Shown in pieces: positions 14,951 through 21,550 of a stretch of DNA of 22,270 bases. Made by a program: the position numbers and the translations under genes. Source of the stretch: SIG603 sp964369215 (lineage in GTDB: Bacteria; Bacillota; Clostridia; Oscillospirales; Acutalibacteraceae); NCBI GenBank assembly GCA_964369215.1, contig CAYJEZ010000030.1, forward strand, positions 1 to 22,270. The letters run 5' to 3'. The notes beneath the pieces were generated by a model. It searched no databases, had not been told where the DNA came from, and worked only from the letters and a program-made list of their open reading frames with translations. The first letter of the stretch is position 1, and every line of letters begins with the position of its first letter.

Positions 14951-15131
14951 GACAAGTGCAAAACGCACTTGCGACTAAAAACTAATGACTAATAGTGAAA
15001 GACTAATTTAGGTTTTAAACAAAAACATTGCTTTAATTTTTTTATAGATGATTAATTTCACATAACAAAGCAAAAATAGTCCTTAACTATTCACTTTTAG
15101 TCTTTAGCCCCACGTGTTTTGCACGTGGCTA
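14951..15131. repeat. Palindromic element with hairpin-tipped inverted arms
   Basis: Imperfect inverted arms of about 58 bases. The left begins with hairpin CAAGTGC/GCACTTG, then GACTAAAAACTAATGACTAA; the right ends AGTCTTTAGCC, then hairpin CCACGTG/CACGTGG. Each tip hairpin has the loop AAAAC or its complement. No ORF inside; it looks like a mobile, non-autonomous palindromic unit. Confidence 0.65.
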
Positions 15132-15153
15132 TTTGTATTAATGAAAGGTGGTG

Positions 15154-15282
15154 ATGGATTTGAATATGTGTATTAACAGTAGATTTAATGAAATAGATAC
15201 CATTAACAACAGCATAAGCAAGCGTGTAAATTTTACAAATGCAAGCTGCACCGAAAGGGTGCGGCTTTTTATTTTAAGGTGA
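15154..15282 (+). CDS. Possible 42-residue peptide overlapping a terminator
   Basis: ATG at 15154 with AAAGG and a 5-base spacer opens a 42-codon frame ending in TGA at 15282 (start MDLNMCINSRFNEIDTINNS, end TERVRLFILR). The ribosome site AAAGGTGGTG is the same as the one before the large terminase gene. The last third of the frame coincides with a strong terminator hairpin (15243-15270), so translation and termination could interfere, as in a leader peptide. It has no recognisable domain and may simply be a chance frame. Confidence 0.3.
   Translation: MDLNMCINSRFNEIDTINNSISKRVNFTNASCTERVRLFILR
15243..15270 (+). terminator. Rho-independent terminator upstream of the phage module
   Basis: AAGCTGCACC and GGTGCGGCTT form an 8-10 bp GC-rich stem around GAAAG, followed by TTTTTATTTT. 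It separates the repeat-rich junction from the phage packaging genes. Confidence 0.8.
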
Positions 15283-15341
15283 GATTTTCATATACTAATG
15301 CTTATATAAACGGTATTTAATCCTATACGGAGGTAATTAAT

Positions 15342-15596
15342 ATGGAAGATAATACTTTAAAAAGACTGAAAACCTTAAGAAATCATGCTATAAAAAATGT
15401 AGAGAGAGGCTTTGAGCAACTTGACAGATTGTTTGAAAAAGATAACGAGCAAGCAAACCTAATAGACCCAGGTAAATTACGGCAACTTATTCAAGCAACT
15501 AAAGATTTGACAGATTTATTTAGTGATGAAAAAGACGGCAAAGCAGAGGTTTCTCAAATTATTAAGGCTTTGGAAGAAGAGATGAAAGAGCAGTAA
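15342..15596 (+). CDS. Small helical protein, candidate small terminase subunit
   Basis: An 84-residue, highly charged protein predicted to be all helix (LRNHAIKNVERGFEQLDRLF, then LRQLIQATKDLTDLF and an acidic end). It lies 13 bases upstream of the large terminase gene, where the DNA-recognising small terminase subunit is normally encoded. It is much shorter than most small terminases and I see no clear helix-turn-helix, so the assignment rests on position. CGGAGGT lies 7 bases before the ATG. Confidence 0.5.
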   Translation: MEDNTLKRLKTLRNHAIKNVERGFEQLDRLFEKDNEQANLIDPGKLRQLIQATKDLTDLFSDEKDGKAEVSQIIKALEEEMKEQ

Positions 15597-15609
15597 AAGG
15601 TGGTGCAAA

Positions 15610-16848
15610 ATGACATTTACTAAGCTTTCTAAAAAGCAAAAACTTTTGCTAAAGTGGGCTTTTATGCCAAATACAAAAGAAAAGTATAAGGCTGTAATTT
15701 GCGACGGTGCCGTTAGAAGCGGTAAGACTGTTTGCATGAGTATAGCCTTTATTTTATGGGCAATGACAAATTTTAACAACAGCGTTTTTGGCATTTGCGG
15801 CAAAACTTTAAAGTCTGCACAAAGAAATATTTTACACCCAGTGCAAAGCTCGTACGACATAACAAATTTTTACAATTTATCTTTTAAGCGTGTAGAGAAT
15901 ATGCTTGTTGTAAGAGGGCAAGGAAAAGAGAATGTGTTTTACTTTTTTGGGGGCAAAGACGAAAGTAGCTACACTTTAATTCAGGGAATTACTTTAAGTG
16001 GTGTGCTTTTTGACGAGGTTGCCTTAATGCCTCGCTCTTTTGTAGAGCAAGCAATAGCACGTACATTATCGGTAGAGAGTGCTAAGCTTTGGTATAACTG
16101 CAACCCTGAGAACCCTAACCATTATTTTTATAAAGAGTGGATAGAAAAAGCAGAGGAGAAAAAGGCACTGCACATTCATTTTTTAATGGAGGATAACCCT
16201 ATTTTAAGCAAAGAGGCAATAGAGAATGCGAAATCTTTATATAGTGGAGTTTTTTATAAGCGCTATATTTTAGGGCAGTGGGTTGCACCAGAGGGCCTTA
16301 TTTATACAATGTTTGATAAAGATAGGCACGTGGTAAAAAACAAAGAAAAAACTTATGAGAAATATGTTGTCTCTTGCGACTACGGTACAATAAATCCAAC
16401 CTCTATGGGGCTTTGGGGTTATAGTGAGGGCAAGTGGTACAGGGTGAAAGAAGATTATTTTGACAGCAAAAAAGAGGGCAGACAAAAAACAGACACAGAG
16501 CATTATAAAACCCTAGAAGACTTATGTGAGGGTGTGTATGTAAGCAAAGTAATTGTAGACCCCTCTGCCGCCTCGTTTATTGAGTGCATAAGAAGAGAGG
16601 GCAGATATAGAGTAGTTCCGGCATCTAACAGGGTGCTAGACGGAATTAGAGAAGTGGCGAGTCACCTAATTAAGGGCGACTTGCTTTTTTGTAGCTGTTG
16701 TAAAGATAGCATAAGAGAGTTCTCGTTATATAGGTGGGACGAAAGCGCAGTAGAAGACAGACCTTTAAAAACCGACGACCACGCAATGGATGAGATAAGG
16801 TACTTTGTAAGGTACGCTTTTTCTTCTTCGCTTATGGATTTTAATTAG
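15610..16848 (+). CDS. Phage terminase large subunit (PBSX/phage_term_2 type)
   Basis: This is the packaging motor: an ATPase that drives DNA into the procapsid plus a nuclease that cuts concatemers. The Walker A motif is GAVRSGKT (33-40), Walker B is GVLFDEVALM (131-140) with Asp135-Glu136, and the coupling motif is NCNPENP (163-169). The RNase H-like nuclease shows its acidic residues in VSCDYGT (Asp257), VIVDPSA (Asp317) and TDDHAMDEIRY (Asp389/390 and Asp394). At 412 residues it is full length for this family. AAAGGTGGTG precedes the ATG. The gene starts 13 bases after the small-terminase candidate. Confidence 0.95.
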   Translation: MTFTKLSKKQKLLLKWAFMPNTKEKYKAVICDGAVRSGKTVCMSIAFILWAMTNFNNSVFGICGKTLKSAQRNILHPVQSSYDITNFYNLSFKRVENMLVVRGQGKENVFYFFGGKDESSYTLIQGITLSGVLFDEVALMPRSFVEQAIARTLSVESAKLWYNCNPENPNHYFYKEWIEKAEEKKALHIHFLMEDNPILSKEAIENAKSLYSGVFYKRYILGQWVAPEGLIYTMFDKDRHVVKNKEKTYEKYVVSCDYGTINPTSMGLWGYSEGKWYRVKEDYFDSKKEGRQKTDTEHYKTLEDLCEGVYVSKVIVDPSAASFIECIRREGRYRVVPASNRVLDGIREVASHLIKGDLLFCSCCKDSIREFSLYRWDESAVEDRPLKTDDHAMDEIRYFVRYAFSSSLMDFN

Positions 16849-16906
16849 TAAGAGTGAAAGCTCTAAAATAAAGCGTAACTAATATGCTTAGAAAGGAATG
16901 GTATAA

Positions 16907-18319
16907 ATGATAACTGAAAATGAGCTTATTAAAGCAAGAATTAAACTTGGCGAGGGCATGAGCGACGAAGATTTTTTTGCAAAAGAAATTACTACATGGC
17001 AAAGCTCTAGCGAGAGAGAAAACATGCTTATAGGCAAAGAGTACTACCTTGGTAATCATGATATTTTAAGTAGGCAAAGAACTGCAATTGGTAAAGACGG
17101 AGCGCTTAGCGCTGTTGAGAATATTCCGAACAATAAAATAGTTGATAACCGATTTGCAAAAATACTTGACCAGAAGAAAAACTATCTTTTAGGCAAGCCT
17201 TTAACTTTAAGAAGCGACGAGGAAAGCTATTATAAAGAGCTTAAAAAAATATTCGACCCAGTGTTTATGAGAGCTTTAAAACTAGCTGGCGAAGAGGCTT
17301 TAATTGGTGGAATTGCTTGGCTTTATCCGTATATAGACAGTGGCGAAAAGCTTAGGTTTAAAATATTTTCATCACACGAGATTTGCCCCTTTTGGGCAGA
17401 CAGCGCACACACTGTTTTAGACAGCGCAGCGAGGGTTTACGAGGTAGAGCTTTATGAGAACACCACTAAAAAAACCATTACAAAGGTAGATTTATTTGGG
17501 CTTGAAGGCATTAAAACTTACGAGCTTAAAGACAGCAGCCTTATTGTTAGCGAAGAGATAAAAGCCTATGTAAGCCGAGGCGATGAGAGCTATGGCTGGA
17601 GTAAAATTCCACTTATTCCAATAAAGTCTAACCCTAAAGAAGTGCCTTTAATTAACAAGGTTAAAAGCCTTCAAGATGCACTTAATTTGCTGATGTCGGA
17701 CTTTTTAAACAACATGGAAGAGAATGTTAGAAACACTATTTTAGTGCTTAAAAACTACGACGGCACAGACCTTGGCGAGTTTAGAAAGAATTTATCTGCC
17801 TATGGTGCTATAAAAACCAGAACCATGGAGGGCTCAAGCGGAGGAGTTGACCTTTTAAGAATAGAGGTAAACTCTGAGAACTACAAGACAATTTGCGACT
17901 TAATTATTAAGGCTATAGTGCAAAATGCAGGGGGTTTCGACTCGAAAGACACTAAGGCGAGTGGTAATCCTAATCAGCTTAATATTAGAAGCATTTACTC
18001 TGACATTGACCTCGACGCCAACGACATGGAGGCAGAGCTACAGGCGGCTTTTTGCGAGATGCTTGAATTTGTAAATATGTATTTGCTTGCAACTAAGGGA
18101 ATGAACTGCGAGGAGATGAGCGCAGAAATTATTTTTAACAGAGACATTTTAATTAATGAAACAGAGGCTATAGAGAACTGCGTTAAGTCTATGAGCTTGC
18201 TCTCGAAAGAGACTTTAATTGCCCAGCACCCTTGGATTATTGACCCAATAAAAGAGAACGAGCTTATTAAAAAGCAAGAAGAAAAAATTAAAGAAGAAAA
18301 GGAAAGTGAGGAAAATTAA
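16907..18319 (+). CDS. Phage portal protein (SPP1 Gp6-like)
   Basis: The portal forms the dodecameric ring at the capsid vertex through which DNA enters and leaves. The family signature is the segment NNKIVDNRFAKILDQKKNYL and the following LGKPLT (about 75-100). EEALIGGIAWLYPYID and the helical stem region (KSLQDALNLLMSDFLNNMEE, then NVRNTILVLKNYDG) follow, and the C-terminal crown is rich in Lys/Glu. The length of 470 residues is normal. AAAGGAATGG precedes the ATG. The stop is one base before the start of the scaffold gene. A Mu F-like minor head protein, often found after SPP1-type portals, is absent here. Confidence 0.92.
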   Translation: MITENELIKARIKLGEGMSDEDFFAKEITTWQSSSERENMLIGKEYYLGNHDILSRQRTAIGKDGALSAVENIPNNKIVDNRFAKILDQKKNYLLGKPLTLRSDEESYYKELKKIFDPVFMRALKLAGEEALIGGIAWLYPYIDSGEKLRFKIFSSHEICPFWADSAHTVLDSAARVYEVELYENTTKKTITKVDLFGLEGIKTYELKDSSLIVSEEIKAYVSRGDESYGWSKIPLIPIKSNPKEVPLINKVKSLQDALNLLMSDFLNNMEENVRNTILVLKNYDGTDLGEFRKNLSAYGAIKTRTMEGSSGGVDLLRIEVNSENYKTICDLIIKAIVQNAGGFDSKDTKASGNPNQLNIRSIYSDIDLDANDMEAELQAAFCEMLEFVNMYLLATKGMNCEEMSAEIIFNRDILINETEAIENCVKSMSLLSKETLIAQHPWIIDPIKENELIKKQEEKIKEEKESEEN

Positions 18320-18320
18320 C

Positions 18321-18761
18321 ATGATTAATTTACTAAAAGAGCTTTTAGGCGAGGCAATAAGCCTAGAGCAACTAGACAAAATAGCCGAGGAGCTAGAGAC
18401 AAACTACATAAGCAAAGACAAAACCATAGAGCTTGAGACAGCGTACGCAGAGAAGCTTAACAACTTAAAGCTTAGCTACACCTTAGAGAATGCACTTAAA
18501 GAGGCAGGAGCTAAAAATATAAAGGCTGTTGAGGCACTGCTTGATAAAGAGCAGATAGTTTTCTCTGAAACAGGGGAGATTGCAGGTCTTTATGAGCAGA
18601 TAGAGAGCCTTAAAAAAAGCGACTCTTTTTTATTTGAGACCGTTCAAATAAAAGGACTAAAACCGGCAGAGAAGTCGGAGTATACAGGTAAAAGCCCGAC
18701 AAAAATGACATACTCTGAACTTTGCAAATATTTAAAAAGCAACCCAACAACAAAATTATAA
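18321..18761 (+). CDS. Phage scaffolding protein (GP20 family)
   Basis: Scaffolds guide capsid assembly and are removed before packaging. This 146-residue protein has a leucine-rich helical N terminus, then the signature ALKEAGAKNIKAVEALLDKE, and a later EQIESLKKSDSFLFE, which together identify the Phage_GP20 family. The C-terminal part (YTGKSPTKMTYSELCKYLKS) is likely the capsid-binding end. A GTG at 18306 opens the frame but would overlap the portal gene; the ATG at 18321 with GAGG 9 bases upstream is better. It directly precedes the major capsid gene, as expected. Confidence 0.85.
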   Translation: MINLLKELLGEAISLEQLDKIAEELETNYISKDKTIELETAYAEKLNNLKLSYTLENALKEAGAKNIKAVEALLDKEQIVFSETGEIAGLYEQIESLKKSDSFLFETVQIKGLKPAEKSEYTGKSPTKMTYSELCKYLKSNPTTKL

Positions 18762-18784
18762 TTAAAAAAGGATGGTAAAAAATT

Positions 18785-19834
18785 ATGGCTAACAAATTTG
18801 ACGCAAAAAGTTTTAACCCACAAGCATTCTCTTACATGGTAGGAAGAGTACCTAACTTAAAGGTAAATCAACTTAAAAACTGTGGCGCACTTGCCTCAAA
18901 CCCAGATATTAAAGAGGTTTTCTCATCTCAAGACGGTGCCTCTTACGCTAGAATGGCAATGCGTGGAATGATTGACGGCGACGCTGTAAACTACGACGGC
19001 ACAACAGATATTAGCGCAACAACAACAAAAAGTTTTGAGCAAGGTGTTGTGGCTGTGGGCAGGGCTAAGGCTTGGGTAGAAAAAGACTTTGCCTACGATT
19101 TAACAGGCGGAGTAGACTTTATGGAGAATGTTGCCTCTCAAGTAGCAGAGTATAAAGACGGCTTAGACCAAAACACTATTCTAGCTGTTTTAAAGGGAAT
19201 TTTTGCTATGACAGGCACTAAAAATCTAGAGTTTGTTAATAATCACAGCTCTAATATATCTGCTGAGGGAGACGGAAAAGTTACTGCAATTAGTCTAAAC
19301 AAAGCCACAAACAAGGCTTGTGGAGCGAATAAGAAAAAGTTTGCAATGGTTATTATGCACTCTGACGTTGCTACTAATCTTGAGAATTTACAGCTTATTG
19401 AGCACTTAAAATACACAGACTCGCAAGGCATTACACGAGACCTTGACATGGGTACTTGGAACGGCAAGCTTGTGCTTGTAGACGATGAAATGCCTGTTGA
19501 TACAAGTGGTGCTGCCCCTCTTTACACAAGCTATGTTTTAGGAGCAGGCGCAATTTCTTACGAAGACATTGGCGCAAAAGTTCCTTTTGAGGTACACCGT
19601 GACCCAATGACAAATGGTGGTGAAGACACACTTTATATGAGACAAAGAAAGGTTTTTGCTCCGTTTGGAATCTCTTACGAGAAAAAAAGCCAAGCGAGCC
19701 TAAGCCCAACAGATGCAGAGCTTGCTACAGGCACAAACTGGAGCCTTGTTAACACAGGCGAGGCAACAGAGGCAGACAGAACTTATATTGACCACAAGGC
19801 TGTTGCCATTTGCAGAATTATTTCTAAAGGGTAA
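18785..19834 (+). CDS. Phage major capsid protein
   Basis: The shell protein, 349 residues, with an HK97-type fold expected. It follows the scaffold gene by 23 bases. Supporting segments are the N-terminal arm, the EQGVVAVGRAKAWVEKDFAY region, the helix with SQVAEYKDGLDQNTILAVLK, the internal MVIMHSDVATNL and the late VFAPFGISYEKK, which resemble coat proteins of clostridial myophages. No N-terminal protease or cleaved delta domain is visible, in keeping with a separate scaffold gene. AAGGATGGT precedes the ATG. An assembly gap begins 3 bases after the stop. Confidence 0.85.
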   Translation: MANKFDAKSFNPQAFSYMVGRVPNLKVNQLKNCGALASNPDIKEVFSSQDGASYARMAMRGMIDGDAVNYDGTTDISATTTKSFEQGVVAVGRAKAWVEKDFAYDLTGGVDFMENVASQVAEYKDGLDQNTILAVLKGIFAMTGTKNLEFVNNHSSNISAEGDGKVTAISLNKATNKACGANKKKFAMVIMHSDVATNLENLQLIEHLKYTDSQGITRDLDMGTWNGKLVLVDDEMPVDTSGAAPLYTSYVLGAGAISYEDIGAKVPFEVHRDPMTNGGEDTLYMRQRKVFAPFGISYEKKSQASLSPTDAELATGTNWSLVNTGEATEADRTYIDHKAVAICRIISKG

Positions 19835-19837
19835 ATG

Positions 19838-19937
19838 NNNNNNNNNNNNNNNNNNNNNNNNNNNNNNNNNNNNNNNNNNNNNNNNNNNNNNNNNNNNNNN
19901 NNNNNNNNNNNNNNNNNNNNNNNNNNNNNNNNNNNNN
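19838..19937. other. Assembly gap (100 N)
   Basis: Exactly 100 N of unknown true length, next to the 75-bp tandem repeat that starts at 19938. More repeat copies, or a small gene, could be hidden here. Confidence 0.95.
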
Positions 19938-20075
19938 TTTTTGTTGGGTTTAAATTTTAGTCTGGGACTAAAATTTGTTTACGGAAAATCTATAAAACCT
20001 CCGAGCGGTGGGTTTTTGTTGAGTTTGAACTTTAGTCGTAGATTAAAATTACTTAGCGAAAACGCATAAACCTGT
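19938..20075. repeat. 75-bp tandem repeat (two visible copies)
   Basis: Copy 1 starts at 19938 (TTTTTGTTGGGTTTAAATTT) and copy 2 at 20013 (TTTTTGTTGAGTTTGAACTT), so the period is 75. Copy 1 holds a perfect 11-bp hairpin AAATTTTAGTC TGG GACTAAAATTT (19952-19976), which is decayed in copy 2. The plus-strand frame is open through both copies (FLLGLNFSLGLKF / FLLSLNFSRRLKL) because 75 is a multiple of three. I see no start codon or ribosome site and regard it as non-coding. Confidence 0.75.
19994..20017 (+). terminator. Possible terminator within the tandem repeat
   Basis: AAAACCTCC GAGC GGTGGGTTTTT pairs imperfectly (AAACC with GGTTT and CC with GG) and ends in a T run. It could reduce transcription after the highly expressed capsid gene. 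Confidence 0.4.
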
Positions 20076-20108
20076 GGGTAATAGGGGATATTTCAGTTAT
20101 TTACTTTA

Positions 20109-20239
20109 AGGAGCTGTGAGAAAATAATGTAGGGGTGGTGACTGTTGTTTTATAAACAAACTTGATTTTTATTTAATTTGGGTGGAGATTAGATGCCAAT
20201 AAAACAACTTTTACATTACAACAATTTTTCACAGCTCCT
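20109..20239. repeat. Palindromic element inside the prophage
   Basis: AGGAGCTGTGA (20109-20119) and TCACAGCTCCT (20229-20239) are perfect inverted ends. The similarity continues inward (AATAATGTA against TTACATTA) to a second perfect pair GTTGTTTTAT (20144-20153) / ATAAAACAAC (20199-20208). The element is about 131 bp with no ORF. With the tandem repeat and gap it fills the capsid-connector interval (19835-20266), which otherwise shows no gene. Confidence 0.75.
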
Positions 20240-20266
20240 ATTTTTATAAGAAAGGAGTGCCGATTT

Positions 20267-20617
20267 ATGCAGACTGTTTTAGAGCTTGCTATGATAAGGC
20301 TTAATAATTTGGGGTATGAAGATGTATCTGAAATTAATTTAGAGCTTTTGTATGAGAGAGCAGAGGAAGACCTTTTAAGCTGTTTGGGATTATATGAAGT
20401 GCCAGAGGAGCTTCGCTTTGTGTTTTCTGACATGATTGCAGGGTATTATTTAAAAGATATACTGGCAAAAGACGGCGAGATAGGCACTGTTAAAAGCATT
20501 AAAGAGGGTGACATTAGTATAGGCTATGAAGAAGGAAGCGGAAGCGCAGCCTTAGCAGAGAAGCTTTGTACACCCGACGAGAACATGCTTGCAAGATACA
20601 GGAGGATACCATGGTGA
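20267..20617 (+). CDS. Phage head-tail connector protein (gp6/gp15-like adaptor)
   Basis: A 116-residue, mostly helical protein. The first half (LELAMIRLNNLGY, then YERAEEDLLSCLGLYEVPEE) and the helix FVFSDMIAGYYLKDI followed by SIKEGDISIGYEEGS match the pattern of gp6/gp15-type adaptors, which form a ring below the portal. AAAGGAG precedes the ATG. It is the first gene after the repeat-filled gap behind the capsid gene and overlaps the next gene by 7 bases. Confidence 0.8.
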   Translation: MQTVLELAMIRLNNLGYEDVSEINLELLYERAEEDLLSCLGLYEVPEELRFVFSDMIAGYYLKDILAKDGEIGTVKSIKEGDISIGYEEGSGSAALAEKLCTPDENMLARYRRIPW

Positions 20618-20970
20618 TAAGCAGTGCAAAAAAATTGTGGAAGCACAGGGCAGACATTATTGTTTTTGAGAATACTGTAAACGAGAGCACAGGCGTGGTA
20701 GATACAGTGAAAAAAACAATAAATTCTGATGTGCCTTGCCATTTAAGGTATCATTATTATTTAAGGCACGCCACAAACGATGAGGCTTCTAGCACTTATC
20801 AGAGGGTGTCTTTATTTATTTCTAAAGATATTGACATACCACCTGGTTCTCATGTTGTTGTAAGAAAACTAGACAGCAATTACAAAGAGGAATTTGAGTA
20901 TGCCGGATTGCCCTCTGTTTACAGCGCACATAAGCAAGTGCCACTGGCAGTTATTAATAGGAGGACATGA
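20611..20970 (+). CDS. Phage head-closure (stopper)-like protein
   Basis: A 119-residue, strand-rich protein between the connector and the tail terminator, the place of the head-closure protein (XkdH/SPP1 gp16-like). Segments such as PCHLRYHYYLRH, RVSLFISKDIDIPPGSHVVV and the final AHKQVPLAVI fit the small barrel of that group, but the assignment is mainly from position. The ATG at 20611, with AGGAGG 5 bases upstream, is preferred over an earlier in-frame ATG at 20566. Its start overlaps the connector stop and its stop overlaps the next start. Confidence 0.65.
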   Translation: MVISSAKKLWKHRADIIVFENTVNESTGVVDTVKKTINSDVPCHLRYHYYLRHATNDEASSTYQRVSLFISKDIDIPPGSHVVVRKLDSNYKEEFEYAGLPSVYSAHKQVPLAVINRRT

Positions 20971-21377
20971 TGTTAAGAGAGATTTTTATTGCTATAGCAA
21001 GCTCTTTAAAAAAAGAGTTTAAAGAAACCGCCGTTTTCTTCTCTAGTGTAAAGCAAGGATTAAAAGACGGAGACTTTTTAGTTAAGCTTAATAGTTTTGA
21101 GACCTCGCCAATGCCCTCTAATATGCTAAAGGCAAGCACTGTTTTTGATGTGAGCTGCTTTAAAAGTGGCGACATGTTTGAGGTTTTAGAGGGTATGCAA
21201 AACGCTATTAAAAATATAGAGACACAAAATGGAATTAAACTAGTTGGAGATGTTAGTGAAACAGAAATAGGCGACGAGCTTGCCAAAATGAGGGTGAGCT
21301 ATAGCTTTTACACCCAAAACAGCGAGCAAACAAGCGACGTGCTTATGGAGAGTTTTGAGTTTGACTTAAAAGAGTGA
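20970..21377 (+). CDS. Phage tail terminator-like protein (DUF6838-like)
   Basis: A 135-residue alpha/beta protein (REIFIAIASSLKKEF, then VFFSSVKQGLKDGDFLVKL, a SNMLKASTVFDVSCF strand region and a final RVSYSFYTQNS). This pattern resembles the tail-completion proteins (DUF6838 / XkdJ-like) that cap the tail tube and set its length. An ATG at 20967 is only 2 bases from AGGAGG; the next ATG at 20970 is better placed. It overlaps the preceding stop codon and is followed by the small gene and sheath gene. Confidence 0.75.
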   Translation: MLREIFIAIASSLKKEFKETAVFFSSVKQGLKDGDFLVKLNSFETSPMPSNMLKASTVFDVSCFKSGDMFEVLEGMQNAIKNIETQNGIKLVGDVSETEIGDELAKMRVSYSFYTQNSEQTSDVLMESFEFDLKE

Positions 21378-21394
21378 AAGGGATGATTATATAA

Positions 21395-21550
21395 ATGAAA
21401 ACAACTAAATTCAGTAAAGAAGACATACTGAAAAGTAGAAAGTTTTTAGGCGAAAAAGACTTGCTTGTCTCTCTTCTTAAAACAGAGAGTTTTTACACTG
21501 TAGAGCAAGTTGTGAAGATTATTAATGAATATAAAGGGAGGAAAGTTTAA
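21395..21550 (+). CDS. 51-residue phage protein before the tail sheath
   Basis: Reads MKTTKFSKEDILKSRKFLGE, continues with LLVSLLKTESFYTVEQVVKI and ends INEYKGRKV. It is a basic, helical protein of the kind found between tail terminator and sheath genes in clostridial myophages, as far as I recall. GAAAGGGATGATTATATAA precedes the ATG. Its TAA shares an A with the ATG of the sheath gene (TAATG), so the two are coupled. Function unknown; a sheath or tube chaperone is possible. Confidence 0.75.
   Translation: MKTTKFSKEDILKSRKFLGEKDLLVSLLKTESFYTVEQVVKIINEYKGRKV

Noticed and set aside
19431..19709. Minus-strand frame inside the capsid gene
   Set aside because: Antisense shadow of the well-supported major capsid gene, with no ribosome site.
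19938..20069. Plus-strand frame through the 75-bp tandem repeat as a repeat protein
   Set aside because: There is no start codon or ribosome site in known sequence, the inner hairpin suggests DNA or RNA structure, and the frame is open only because the period is a multiple of three. The gap prevents full exclusion.
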